DNA of 64,000 nt, taken from the NCBI RefSeq assembly GCF_042477335.2, contig NC_091245.1:229399501-229463500 (forward strand), in the 5' to 3' direction. This stretch comes from Ovis canadensis. Taxonomy: Eukaryota; Chordata; Mammalia; Artiodactyla; Bovidae. How positions within the stretch are numbered: position 1 is the first letter of the stretch; every line of letters starts with the position of its first letter. A program made the position numbers and the translations under genes. The notes below the pieces were generated by a model, which saw only the letters and a program-made list of their open reading frames with translations, ran no database searches and was not told where the DNA came from. This document shows positions 34,450-45,719 of this stretch, piece by piece.

Positions 34450-35270
34450 TAACTGAATCACACACTGAATAAATGCTACACAAAGAAATAGGACTCTGCC
34501 TTGAAGGAAATAATCTTTTGAAGGTTTTGCAACCATTCTTCTCACTTATTTCACTTGGGAGGATTTCTTCCCCCTAGTCTGCTGTCCACGGCTCCGTTTC
34601 ACATCCTGGGGAGGTTTTGTCATCTATGAGCACATATAGCCACTCATTATTCATGGGACATTCAAACATTTTAAAAACAGGAATTGGAATATAACTTTTC
34701 AAAAATAAAAATAGAGAATTTGTAAGATACAGTATGAGTGTCCTAAAGCATCCTTCCAAATACAGAGGTTGATTTTTTTTCAATGTATTACTTTATTTGC
34801 AATGGAGTCTTTCTAGTTTTGTTACCAATGGGCTTTCTTTACTTGGTGAGGTGAACTGTCAGCCAAGGTGAGGTGAAGAATGGCTATGGTAAAGGCACCA
34901 GCTGGCAGCAATCACTTTACACTTTGCAAAGGGCACAACTACCTGCCAGGGCTGGAGCCAGGAAAAGAATCATAACCATAGCTTCCAATCTGAATATTTA
35001 CAGAGTGTCAGCCAAGGCCAGTGCTTGGACCTACACTGCTACTATCCAAAAATAATTCTGTCATACACCAATTTTTAACTCCTATGTCCAACTCAAATCA
35101 CCATAAATAATTTTTTACTGTATATTTCACATCCCTATTCTTTCCTCTTCTGTAGGGGAAAAAGGAGATAGAGGAGAAGCAGTTGAACCAAAGAATCTGT
35201 AAACAAAAAGAAATATGGCCCTATATCTATAGTGTTCATGAAAATGTGTAGATCACAGTTGGGAATGGGT
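34450..35270. other. Unique DNA, no gene recognised
   Basis: No element or coding signature could be recognised. Confidence 0.4.
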
Positions 35271-35282
35271 GCTTATGACTAG

Positions 35283-35490
35283 TGTGAGTGTGTGCTTAGT
35301 TGCCCAGTCGTGTCCAACTGTTTGTGACTCCATGGACTGTAGCCCACAAGGCTCCTCTGTCCATGGTATTCTCTAGGCAAGAATACTGGAGTGGGTTGCC
35401 ATTGCATTCTCCAGGGGATCTTCCCAACCCAGGGACTGAACCCACGTCTCCTGCATTACAGGCAGATTCTTCACCAACTGAGCCACCAGG
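35283..35490 (-). mobile_element. Bov-tA SINE
   Basis: The head at the right is cut at cctggtggctcag. The 10-bp perfect duplication ttatgactag lies at 35273-35282 and 35491-35500. Confidence 0.93.
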
Positions 35491-35796
35491 TTATGACTAG
35501 GTTTGAAATTAAATAGATGATCCAGCCCCACCTGATTTTAAGCAAAGGACCACTATGATCAAGACTACACATTTAAGTTTGCATTTGGCCAAGAGCACTG
35601 TGGTAGCTCCTTTCCAAATATGTTCCCTCCCCACCCCCACATGAGCCTCATCTCCTGTTGTTTATGCCCTGTCTGATCCCCTCCCCTTGAATCGTTTTTT
35701 TTTTTCTCTCCTTGAATCTTGAACAGTCCTATGCTTGCTATTGATCAATAAAATGTTACCAAAAATGATGTTACATAACTTTCAAGGCTAGCTTCT

Positions 35797-36095
35797 TTTT
35801 TATTTGTTTTTGGTTGTGCTCCGTCTTCATTCCTGCATGGCCTTTTCTCTAGTTGCAGCAAGCAGAGATAACTCTCCATTGCAGCACACAGACGGATTCC
35901 CATCACAGCGGCTTCTCTTGTTGTGGAGCACGGCTTCAGTAGTTGCGGTTCCTAGGTTCTAGACCACAGGCTCAATAGATGCGGCCCACAGGCTTAGTTG
36001 CTCCAAGGCCTGTGGGATCTTTCCGACCCAGGGATCTAAACTGTGTCTCCTGCATTGGCAGCAGATTCTTTACCACTGAGCTACCAGAGAAGCCC
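35797..36095 (-). mobile_element. CHR-1-like SINE
   Basis: A long CHR form with 'gcttcagtagttgcggttcc' and 'taccactgagctaccagaga' at the right-hand head. The 14-bp perfect duplication caaggctagcttct lies at 35783-35796 and 36096-36109. Confidence 0.9.
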
Positions 36096-36109
36096 CAAGG
36101 CTAGCTTCT

Positions 36110-36535
36110 GCCTTGGACTCTTAGAAAGCTGACTCTGATAAAATTCAGGTCAACTGGCAGAGGGATGAGCAGACACTCATTTGCTGATGCAAACAAAAAC
36201 CATTGATATGATCCACTGACTTAGACTGACTTACTAAAAATTGTTGAAGTGGCCATTGTTATACAGTGTAAACTTGACATAGACCTCACCCAGTGGAGCT
36301 TATAAGCATAAATGGATGAGCTCACACTCCTGGCTATTTATGATATGAGCCACAGACTGAGACTACATATATATATATATATTATATACTCTTGAGATTT
36401 GTTTCTGTTATTGGAATGGAACTGGGAGTTTAGTTCAGGTTTGCTCAGGAAACTTCCCCGGGATTTTATCAAGTCTTCTTAAAACATACACCACAAGATC
36501 TTGTAGAAAGTATCACTATTTTTTACCAGTGAGCG
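36110..36535. other. Unique DNA with a short (AT)n run
   Basis: (TA)n at about 36370-36388; otherwise nothing recognisable. Confidence 0.5.
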
Positions 36536-36537
36536 AG

Positions 36538-36640
36538 TGAAAGTCACTCAGTCATGTCCAACTATTTGCTACCCCATGGCCTATACAGTCCATGGAATTC
36601 TCCAGGCAAGAATACTGTAGTGGGTAGCCTTTCCCTTGAA
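36538..36640 (-). mobile_element. Partial Bov-tA SINE (3' part only)
   Basis: Only 'gtgaaagtcactcagtcatg' through 'attctccaggcaagaatact' is present. The tRNA-like head is missing. Confidence 0.8.
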
Positions 36641-36654
36641 TTATCCATAAGAAT

Positions 36655-36925
36655 GGGCTTCCTAGGTGGCGCTAGTGGCAAAGAACCTGCCTGCTAATGC
36701 AGGAGGCAAGAGATATGGATTCAATCCCTGGCTGGGGAAGATCCCCTGAGAAGAAAATGGCAACCCACTCCAGTATTCTTGCCTGGAGAATCCCTTGGAG
36801 AGAGGAGCCTGGAGAGTTACAGTCCATGGGGTTGCAAAGAGCTGGGCACAGGAGCCTGGAGAGTTACAGTCCATGGGGTGCAAAGAGTTGGACACAACTA
36901 AAGCGACTTAGCATGCACACACACA
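36655..36925 (+). mobile_element. Bov-tA3-like SINE with internal duplication
   Basis: Head gggcttcctaggtggcgcta gtgg. The segment 'aggagcctggagagttacag...gcaaagagctgggca' is present twice in tandem (about 36808-36848 and 36849-36889). The tail ends gacttagcatgcacacacac. Confidence 0.9.
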
Positions 36926-36929
36926 TCCA

Positions 36930-37370
36930 AAAGAACTCTAAGGTGGCTCAACCTCCACCAAGTACAGAATTTTACTGTTCTTTGAATGAAGTGAGTATGT
37001 AATTCAATGAGGCTTCTAACATTAGGTGATCTGAAGTAGGAGGTACCAGAATAATCCAAATGATTAATCCATCTGCCTAGGTGAATAGATTTGTAACCTA
37101 TGTTCTCCTTGCAGGGATCTAGGACCTTCTCCTCCAAACATTTCCAAAGTCCCCACTCCACTGATCACTCATTAACTACAAAAGAGTAAGTGGACTTTAA
37201 TAGAGAATCTGGAGAACATTTCAGATTTCAGTGACCACTCATACTGGTACAATTTAATATTATGCATATAAGAATAACAGGTGCTTAATATTTAAAATGT
37301 TCTTCCTGAAGGAAAACAATAATAAGAGCACCTCATAAAGTGTGCCATCTTAGAAGGGTTCTTGTCATCT
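36930..37370. other. Unique DNA, no gene recognised
   Basis: No motif-bearing frame; a minus-strand frame at 36898-37161 is unsupported. Confidence 0.4.
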
Positions 37371-37379
37371 AATCAAACC

Positions 37380-37749
37380 AAAGAATTGATGCTCTCAAAT
37401 TGCGGCGCTAGAGAAGACTCTTAAGAGTCCCTTGGACAGTAAGAAGATCAAACCAGTCAGTCCTAAAAGAAATCAACCCTGAATATTCATCAGAAGGACT
37501 GATACTGAAGCTCCAATACTTTGGCCACCTGATTCAAAGAGCTAACTCATTGGAAAAGACCCTGATGCTGGGAAAGATTGAGGGCAGAGGGAGAAGGGGG
37601 CAGCAGAGGATGAGATGGTTGGATGGCATCATCGACTCAATGGACATGACTTTGCGCAAACTCCAGGAGATAGTGAAGGACAGGGAAGCCTGTCGTTCTG
37701 CAGTCCATGGGGCTGCAAAGAGTAGGACATGACTTCGTGACTGAACAAC
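37380..37749 (+). mobile_element. BovB LINE 3' fragment
   Basis: From 'aaagaattgatgctctcaaa' to 'gtgactgaacaaca'. The 9-bp duplication aatcaaacc lies at 37371-37379 and 37750-37758. Confidence 0.92.
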
Positions 37750-38199
37750 AATCAAACCTCTCAACCCTTCTTCGAGCTTACAGGCAAAGTGGTGTCTAAT
37801 TTTTCAGAGAAAAAATTAAATGACATCAGGAGGAAAACAAAGTCAGACAAATTAAGAAAGAATCCTCTGGTTAAATAATTGGCGCACACTCTTCAAAAAC
37901 AATACCACAAAAACAGGTAGAGGGTTTATTTTCTATTTATTCTCCAATAAAACAGACAACCATAATAACAAAGGCATGCATGACTCTTTATGGGGCTATT
38001 TCTCCATAAAACCAAGACAAAACTTTTTCGACAACTGTAGAAATTTGCATATGGGCTAGATATTAGGTGATATCAAATTACCAAGTTTCTTAGATGTGAT
38101 TTAGTTTCTAATGTGGTTGCACTGGAGAATGTCTTTGTCTTTATTTAGGCAAGAGACAGACAGCATAGAAAGAAAGCAAAATGTTGAGTTACTCATTTC

Positions 38200-39810
38200 T
38201 TGGAGGAATGGGCATGGGCGTTCACTGAACTATTCTTCCAGCTTTTCACACCGCGATGGTGCAGCCACCGGTACGACAGAATGGGAAGCAGTTTTCAGAT
38301 GGCACTACGTCAGGGGTGCCGAGAGAGGAGAGGAAATACTATTCCTGGATTAATTCAACAACCTCTATCCAGAGACCGGTACAACCAGAGGCGCGCCTCA
38401 AAAACAGCACACTCAGCTCCCGCGCCTCAAAGCCTCTCCATTCCTCCCAGGGAGCAGCAGTTTGGTGGGACAGACTTCCTCTGAATTCTCCAGGGCAAAG
38501 GAAGAGTACCGAGCGGCATTTCACAAGAGCGCGAGACGCCAGGGACTTATGTTCACACCCTGGACCATTGCAACCCCGACGTATCCCCACCCTCCGTTTT
38601 CTATAGACTCTAAAAGGAAAACGCGCATTTCTTACGCAAGAGCAAAAGAACTCTCCAAGGTTTCTTCTTTCCTTCCTAGCTCTGTGCGGAGTGCAATAAG
38701 TAAATTCCTCCCAGGTTGCCTCGAGGCCGGGCATTTACGCAACTTGAAAATAGGGCTAGGAGAACAAATAGGAGCGCGTCTTAAATCGAAATCCTTCCCG
38801 AAGTCGGCCACTACATCGACTCACCCCGGCTAGGCGCAACTGTAAATCGCCTACCTAGCACCCCGGTGCGTGACATGCAAACTGATGGCGAGGATTCAGA
38901 GCGCGCGCCCGGACCACCGCGGAGCCCTCCAGCTGGGTTCGGGGCCCGCGCGTGCGTACGAGCGAGCTAGCGAGGGGCTCCCGGGCGCGGCGCGTGGTCT
39001 GCGCGCGCCCGGCTGTGCGTGCGGCTGCGGGAGGCTGCGTGTGCGCGCAGGGAGGGACAGTCCGCCGCCCGCCCGCATCGGAGCAGGGTGCGCGCCCTGC
39101 GCGGGAGGTAAGTGTGGGCACGGGCTCTAGGGAGGTGCGGAAGCCTTGGAGAGCCCACCTCACCGCCCCCACTCCCCGGGCTGGGTGGCGGGCTGGGTGG
39201 CGGGCGTGGCCCTAGGGCCCGCTCCTTCCGCGCCGCGCCCTCTTCAGGGACTACCCGGGCCGGGGCGGCTCGGCCGGGAGGCGGGCAGGGCGGTGCCGCC
39301 TACTCCTCAGGCCCTCTCCCGGAGCGCGGCTGGGGTGGAACCGCGATCAGCCGGGCCCTGGGGCTCTGGCCTCCGCGATGTTCAGCTGCCCCACCAGGTG
39401 AGCGCGGGAGATGGGGCCCCGTGGGGCTGTGGGCGACATCGCGGAGCGCCGGGCTGCGTGGTGGGGCCAGGCCGAAGCTAGAAGGAGCCCGCTGTCCTCC
39501 CTGACCCGCCCCAGGGCGCAACCCACCCCAGCCCGTCGCCTTGGGCCGCTCCGGTGGCACATTCTAGGAGCAGCCGGTGGCTCGTTGGCCCAGTCGGCGG
39601 GGGAGGAAACGGGACGGTGTTTCGGTGTCGGATTCCCTAGCCGGCCTGGGGTAATTCATCGCCCAGACTCTGGGGAAGGGCCCAGGAGCCGAATTGTGGG
39701 AGGGTTGTCCCTCCTGGGGAGGGATTGGGAAGAATATGGACCTAAGAAGGATGGGCGGGCGAATTGGCCAGAGGGAGGAGGAAACCTCAAGGGGCTGGGG
39801 CTATGTGATT
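38200..39810. promoter_or_regulatory. CpG island / candidate gene promoter
   Basis: This is the only long GC-rich, CpG-rich stretch in the window outside the L1 5' UTR, densest at about 38850-39600. It contains several GC boxes (ggggcgg near 39257, gaggcgggcagggcgg at about 39275-39290, gggcggg near 39752), an NRF1-like alternating GCGC tract at about 38945-39045, and a CRE-like TACGTCA at 38306-38312. No TATA box stands out. Immediately downstream are two good splice donors on the plus strand and, 3.2 kb on, a well-formed exon. The island is repeat-free while its surroundings are repeat-dense, as expected of a conserved promoter. A divergent minus-strand transcript is possible but not shown. 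Unspliced open frames within it on both strands are expected from GC richness. Confidence 0.75.
38900..39397 (+). other. Candidate first exon(s) of an unidentified gene
   Basis: Two consensus donors lie in the CpG island: GCGGGAG|GTAAGT after 39107 and CACCAG|GTGAGC after 39397. Between them is an acceptor-like 'cgcctactcctcag' ending near 39310, so either alternative first exons or a short second exon (about 39311-39397) are possible. An ATG at 39378-39380 (ctccgcgATG) opens six codons before the second donor. Joined to the exon at 42601 that frame would stop after 13 codons, making it a small upstream ORF rather than the main start. The transcription start is not determined. Exon limits on the 5' side are guesses within the island; the donors are what I see. 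Confidence 0.5.
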
Positions 39811-39814
39811 TTTA

Positions 39815-40355
39815 AGAGGCGGTCTTAGCAAGCCTACAAGTCTTTTTAAAGGAAACCTTGAAGGTGTAATGGAGCCTCACTTTTTCAAGCAGTAAGTAAT
39901 GATACCAGCAGGAAGCAGGAGTAGCATTACGTAGTCCTTCTTTCTCTTCCACTTCTCGCTGCTTTTCTAGGAGGGAAATTTGCAAAGCAGAGATGGTTTT
40001 CTTTCCTCTCTAGCGTTTAGGAGGTGGCTGCTTTGTCAGCCACAAGTTGTTTTCTTTTTTTTTCTTTCTGTATTTAGAGTTAAGGAAAATTTGAGTTTGC
40101 AGTCCTCAGCTGGGAACGGCTTCGTGTTTTGACCCTTTTTTCCCCAGGCGGCTTAGACAGAGGTAGGGAGCAGAGTTTTTGCTCTCAAAATGTGATGATG
40201 CCTGATAAAAGCATACGTTGAACCTGTATCAGTGTAGAGAGGGACTATTTACTATTTAGAGATAAAAGTCTAAGACTCTTTTTTTCTCCTAAACAGAAAG
40301 TTCATTCAAACCAATGGTTGTTGGGTAATTTCAGTCCTGAAAGTAAAGCCTGTTA
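39815..40355. other. Presumed first intron, unique DNA
   Basis: No repeat or exon signature could be recognised. It is directly downstream of the CpG island. Confidence 0.4.
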
Positions 40356-40360
40356 TCTAG

Positions 40361-42112
40361 ACAGTTCAGTTGCTCAGTGGTGTCAGACTCCACAATCCCA
40401 TGGATCGCAGCATGCCAGACTTCCCTGTCCTTCACCATCTCCCAGAGCTTGCTCAAACTCAGTGTCCATCAAGTCGGTGATGCTGTCCAACCATCTCATC
40501 CTCCGTCATCCCCTTCTCCTCCTGCCTTCAATTTTTCCCAGCAGCAAGGTCTTTTCCAATGAGTCCGCTCTTCTAGCAGGTGGCCAAAGTATTGGAGCTT
40601 CAGATTCAGCATCAGTCCTTCTGGTGAATATTCGGTACTGATTTCCTTTAGAATTTACTGGCTTGATCTCCTTGCATTCCAAGCGACTCTCCAATACCAC
40701 AGTTTAAAAGCATCAGTTCCTCACTGTTCAGCCTTCTTCACAGTCCAACTCTCACATCCATACATGACCACTGGAAAAACCATTGCTTTGACTAGATGGA
40801 CCTTTGTTGGCAAAGTAATGTCTCTGCTTTTTAATATGCTGTCTAGGTTTGTCATAGCTTTTCCTCCAAGGAATAACCATCTTTTAATTTCATGGCTGTA
40901 GTCACCATCTGCAGTGATTCTGGAGCCCAGGAAAAGAAAGTCTGTCACTGTTTCCATTGTTTCCCCATCTATTTGCCATGAAGTGATGGGACCAGATGCC
41001 ATGATATTTGTTTTTTGAATGTTGAGTTGTAAACCAGCTTTTTCACGTTCCTCTTTTGCTTTCATCAAGGGACTGTTTAGTTTCTCTTCGCTTTCTGCAT
41101 AAGGGTGGTGTCATCTGCATATCTAAGGTTATGGATATTTCTCCCAGTTATCTTGATTCCAGCTTGTGCTTCATCTAGCTCAACATTTTGCATGATGTAC
41201 TCTGCATATAAGTTAAATAAGTAGGTTGACAACAGTCAGCCTTCATGTACCCCTTTTCCGACTTGGAACCAGTCCATTGTTCCATATACAGTTCTAATTG
41301 TTGCTTTCTGACCTGCATACAGGTTTCTTAGGAGGCAGGTAAGGTGGTCTGGTATTTCCATCTCTTTCAGAATTTTCCACAGTTTGTTGTGATCCACACA
41401 GTCAAAGGCTTTAGCATAGTCAGTGAAGCAGAAGTAGATGTTTTTCTGGAATTCTTTTGCCTTTTCTATGATCCAATGGATGTTGGCAATTTGATCTCTG
41501 GTTCCTCTGTCTTTTCTAAATCCATCTTGAACATCTGGAAGTTTGTGGTTCACATACTGTTAAAGCCTAGCTTGGAGGATTGTGAGAATTACTTTGCTAG
41601 CACGTGAGATGAGTGCAATTTTGTGGTAGTTTGAACATTCTTTGGCATTGCCCTTCTCTGGGATTGGAATGAAAACTGAGTCTTGTTGCCACTGCTAAGT
41701 TTTCCAAATTTTGAGTGCTGGTATATTGAGTGCAGCACTTTCACAATATTGTCTTTTAGGATTTTGAAGTAGATCAGCTGGAGAAGGCAATGGCAACCCA
41801 CTCCAGTACTCTTGCCTGGAAAACCCCATGGATGGAGGAGCCTGGTGGGTTGCTGAGAGTCAGACACGGGATCCCTGGGGTCACTAAGAGTCGAACATGG
41901 CTGAGCGTCTTCACTTTCACTTTTCACTTTCATGCATTGAAGAAGGAAATAGCAACCCACTCCAGTGTTCTTGCCTGGAGGATCCCAGAGACGGGGGAGC
42001 CTGGTGGGCTGCCGTCTGTGGGGTCGCACAGAGTTAGACACTACTGAAGCAAATTAGCAGTAGCAGCAGCAGCTGGAATTCCATCACCTCCACTAGCTTT
42101 GTTTGTAGTGAT
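40361..42112 (-). mobile_element. BovB LINE, 5' truncated, with nested BOV-A2
   Basis: The 3' end is at the left (cagttcagttgctcagtggt), and it reaches far into the RT at the right (minus: gatcactacaaacaaagcta). RT remnants are visible in minus frames at 41553-41236 (DGFRKDRGTRDQIANIHWII, DYAKAFDCVDHNKL) and 41068-40721. It carries several frameshifts. A BOV-A2 sits at 41781-42070. Confidence 0.95.
41781..42070 (+). mobile_element. BOV-A2 SINE nested in BovB
   Basis: Full dimer, tail agcagtagcagcagc. The short duplication agctgga is present on both sides (41776-41782, 42071-42077). The first monomer carries an extra 'gagtcagacacgggatccct' insertion around 41856-41880. Confidence 0.93.
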
Positions 42113-42249
42113 CAAGACAGTGGCCAAATATAAATCCAGATGAGATGTATGAAGTGATTTGAGAGCAAGGAGAAAGAAGAGAGGATCAAAGCTTTAACAG
42201 AAATGAAAATAATGTTGATAATAGGTATAGAGCATTAATTTTATGAATT

Positions 42250-42517
42250 TTTTAAACATTTTATTTTGTTTGGGGATGTAGCTGATTAACTATGTTGTGA
42301 TAGTTTCAGGTGAACAGCAAAGGGACTCAGACATACATATACATGAATCCATTCTCCCCCAAACTCCTCTCCCATCCAGGCTGTCACATACCATTGAGCA
42401 GAGTGTTCCTTACAGGAACAGGTGCTTGTTGCTTATCCAGTTTAAATATAGCAGTGTGTACATGTTGATCCCAAACTCCCCAACTATCCCTCCTCTTCCC
42501 CTGCAACCATAAGTTCG
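42250..42517 (-). mobile_element. 5'-truncated L1 3' end
   Basis: Antisense L1 3' UTR words 'gtttcaggtgaacagcaaag', 'gatcccaaactccccaacta' and 'ctgcaaccataagttcgcag'. An imperfect duplication (cattaattttatg / cattaactttagatg) flanks it. Confidence 0.8.
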
Positions 42518-42600
42518 CAGAACATTAACTTTAGATGTTATCATGCCCAATGTTGTTAAGTTATGACTGAAATATATTCTTTTTCTGTTCTTCTGTTCAG

Positions 42601-42689
42601 TAGTTCATGGCAAGTCTTGTAATTAAAGCATGGAATATGGAAAACAAAACACTTCAGCTGGTACTTTAGTCTCATGTGAAATTCTACAG
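42601..42689 (+). CDS. Candidate exon 2 with start codon, unidentified gene
   Basis: The acceptor is strong: a pyrimidine tract ttctttttctgttcttctgt directly before TCAG at 42597-42600, with a plausible branch point in 'ttatgactgaaa' about 30 nt upstream. The donor is CAG|GTAAGC at 42689/42690. The exon is 89 bp. An ATG at 42630-42632 has A at -3 and G at +4 (aaagcATGg) and opens exactly 20 codons, MEYGKQNTSAGTLVSCEILQ, ending in phase 0 at the donor. The exon follows the CpG island by 3.2 kb and lies in repeat-free DNA just beyond an L1. I do not recognise the protein. The short peptide shows no domain, signal sequence or membrane segment. The exon could also be purely 5' UTR of a non-coding RNA. 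Confidence is for a real spliced exon; coding status is less sure. Confidence 0.55.
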
Positions 42690-42694
42690 GTAAG

Positions 42695-44270
42695 CCCATC
42701 TTATTTTAATTGAGAAATTATCCATATTGGTTAAAATTGCATATAATAGTGTCCTTTATAAGATTTTAAGGATCATTTATGCAGCTGCAAGTTTTGTTAT
42801 ATATTCTAATATATTTCTTTCCCTAAAAGATTCGAGGAGTTGAGTTAAGCTCAGTTAAACCATTTAAGATTATATAAAGATATATGTGTGTGTAAAACAC
42901 CATGGTATTTCAGGGAAACATAGCTATATATACTAAATTTAGTGGTCGTATTCCACTCAAGATTGGACTCAACTCTCTTTATCCCTAAAAAAATACTCCA
43001 ATGACTATTTCTCTCTTTTTCTTCCCTTTCACATGATTTGCCTTGTCTCTGTGCCCAGTCTCCAGCTCTATTCTGTTCACTATTGGATAATACAGGTAGA
43101 ACCCCGTTTTAGGAAATGCGTTTATCCCTTCTGCCACCATATAATGTCCAGGCCAAATACACTTTTCTGTTGCATCTCTAACAGCTATCATTGCTCATCC
43201 CTGCTCACTGTGTAGTAGGTACCCACGCTACAGCTTCATGAATGAGATTCACAATGGGAGAGTCAAACAGGGTGCTTTTAAATGGCCTGGCACAACAGAT
43301 TCAAGAGTTGCAATCTGTTTAATAGCAGGCTCTTTGGCAAATATCTTTTTTGAGACTATGAGCATTGATTTTGTTTTAGTAAAATGTTGCATATAATAAA
43401 TGTTGATTTGCTTTTGCAACCAGAGCTTTTGATACATTGTGAATTAGAAGAGAAGGGAAGGCATGGTAAAGTTGGAAGTGACTTGTAGGGGGTCTTCCTC
43501 CATCTTCTCCAGGTGGGCTTTGCTCATAATGTTCAATCTGAAACTTGGAGTTGTGAACCTTCCTCTACACTCTGCATTGTGTCTGCAACTTGAGGGCCAG
43601 GCAGCCCAGTCTCTATCATAGGTCCAGCATATTGAATGAGTGAATGAAATACATTCAAATAGCTAAGGACAAGGGAAGCAGTAACTTGGTTTGACAGGCA
43701 AGAGTGACAAGAGATCTGTTAATACTCCTCATCTAGGGCCACTGTGGGAAGAAGTATTAACTAGAGCAGCTTTCACTGTCTATTCCTCCAGTGAGTGAAG
43801 CTCTAACAAAACAGAGACAGGCAGCCAAGCTGTCAAGTCAGCCTTGGTGCTACTCTGCCTGGCTTGCTACTCAGTCTTTGCTACACTTCCAGTTTTCCTA
43901 GCTTTTCTGGACCTGGTTATCCTGTTGCTTCTTCCCACAGGCTACTTTGTCATGTGACTCCCTCAGACTGCCCACCACTCAGGGCAGAGTTGTGTCCACT
44001 TTTTTGTACACTTTGCTCCCTGCACCAGAATCTAGAAAGGCTGTGAGGGTGGACTCTTCTACAGGCGCTGTGCTCTAGAGAAGGAACATAGCATTTAGAG
44101 TTGAACCTGAACTTGAGTTCCAGGTCCACCTGTTCTTGGGCTGCACTGGTCTCTGAAAAAATGACATGGTGACACGCATTTTACCATGTTGTGAAATGTG
44201 CTTTGTAAATTGCTGTAGACATGATAAATACTTAAGCCCAAAAGTCCACTTAACCTTAAAACAAACAAAC
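42695..44270. other. Presumed intronic unique DNA
   Basis: About 1.6 kb without a recognisable repeat or exon. Short open frames are unsupported. Confidence 0.4.
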
Positions 44271-44271
44271 C

Positions 44272-44325
44272 CTGCTGACAACATTGTAAATCAACTATAC
44301 TTCAATTAAAAAAATAATTTAAAAA
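44272..44325 (+). mobile_element. L1 3'-terminal fragment
   Basis: 'gacaacattgtaaatcaact atacttcaattaaaaaaata' is the end of an L1 3' UTR with its A-rich tail, only about 50 bp long. Confidence 0.6.
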
Positions 44326-44381
44326 ATGTTTTAAACCCTGCCTAAAATTCTAACATGTATTGCAAATTACAGAAAGTATAC

Positions 44382-44400
44382 TCTGTGTGTGTGTGTGTGT
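44382..44400 (+). repeat. (TG)n microsatellite
   Basis: About nine TG units after 'actctg'. Confidence 0.9.
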
Positions 44401-44552
44401 TGGATACAGTTGCATATAGGGCAGAAGCAAAGAGAAAATTGCAAATGAAAAGCAAAGAGAAAATTGCATATTGGCAGGTCCTGCTTTTGACTGCTCTTCA
44501 TCTTTCTCAGCCTAAAGATCCTACACTCCACAACCACAGAAATCTATAAAAT

Positions 44553-45160
44553 ACAGATGTCCTCTATCTGCAGTTCTAGGGCTCCCTCAGATACCAAAAT
44601 CCATCACAAGTCCTTAAAATGCCATAATATTTGCATATAATCCATGCACATCCTCCATATACTTAAATCATCTCTGCTGCTAAGTCACTTCAGTTGTGTC
44701 CGACTCTGTGCGACCCCATAGACAGCAGCCCGTCAGGCTCCCCCGTCCCTGGGATTCTCCAGGCAAGAACTCTGGAGTGGGTTGCCATTTCCTTCTCCAA
44801 TGCATGGAAGTGAAAAGTGAAAGTGAAGTGACTCAGTCGTGTCCAACTCTTAGCCATCCCATGGACTGCAGCCTATCAGGCTCCTCCATCCATGGGATTT
44901 TCCAGGCAACAGTACTGGAGTGGGACGCCATTGCCTTCTCCAAATCATCTCTAGGTTACTTCTAATACCTAATATAAATGTTATATAAAATATAACATTT
45001 AGTTATGTTATTTGTAAATTTAAGGTAAATGATATGTAAATAGTTGCCAGTGCACATGGCAAATTCAAGTTTTGCTTTTGGGAACTTTCTGAAATTTTTT
45101 TTTTTTAACATTTTTAATCAAAAGTTAGTGGAGCCCATGGTTGTAGAGCTCTGTATTCCC
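44553..45160 (+). mobile_element. Tigger/MER2-like DNA transposon remnant
   Basis: The MER2-type series 'ctcagataccaaaatccatc', 'aatatttgcatataatccat', 'cacatcctccatatacttaa', 'atcatctctaggttacttct' and 'aatacctaatataaatgtta' is interrupted by a BOV-A2. The terminal repeats are degraded. Confidence 0.7.
44676..44941 (-). mobile_element. BOV-A2 SINE
   Basis: Reverse dimer inserted in the Tigger-like element. The 11-bp perfect duplication aaatcatctct lies at 44665-44675 and 44942-44952. Confidence 0.95.
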
Positions 45161-45555
45161 TTCTGTTGTTATTCTTACACTAAAATACCTTGTTTATAAA
45201 CAGTACATGCCTGTTTAAAATATGTTTTTAAAAGCCCAGGTATCTTTTACCTCAATAGGCAGGAGACTGGAGGCTTCTACTCTAATGAGGCTGGAATGAA
45301 GGGCATTCCTCCCACACATCTGAGTATCTGAAGGTGGTACTGCTGCCACCAGCAGGGGGTGCAAGGACAGAATGGGGAAGTGTTAATGAAGCTTTAGGTA
45401 TTTATACTCACTGTCTACCTAAAACTGTATAACAACCACAGAGTTATGTTTAATATGAATGGTTTTCTTAAACTCGTACTTCAAATCCATTCTTAAAAAT
45501 GGAACAACTTTAAACTGTTATGCAAAATGAAACCTTTTCTATATCCTACATTTTA

Positions 45556-45701
45556 TTTTATTTTTAACATTTATTTATTTATTTGGCTGTCCTTGGTCTT
45601 AGTTAACGGCGTGCAGGATCTAGTTCCCTGACCAGGGATCAAACCTGGGCACCCTGCATTGGGAGTGGGGAATCTTAGCCACTGGTCCACCAGAGAAGTC
45701 C
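45556..45701 (-). mobile_element. CHR-2-like SINE
   Basis: Head at the right (minus: ggacttctctggtggaccag), tail (TTTA)n at the left. The 18-bp duplication tctatatcctacatttta / tctatatactacatttta (one mismatch) lies at 45538-45555 and 45702-45719. Confidence 0.93.
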
Positions 45702-45719
45702 TCTATATACTACATTTTA

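Noticed and set aside
39112..39562. Several overlapping GC-rich frames on both strands in the CpG island
   Set aside because: All cross consensus splice donors, have Ala/Gly/Pro/Arg-rich composition expected of any CpG island, and contradict each other in frame.
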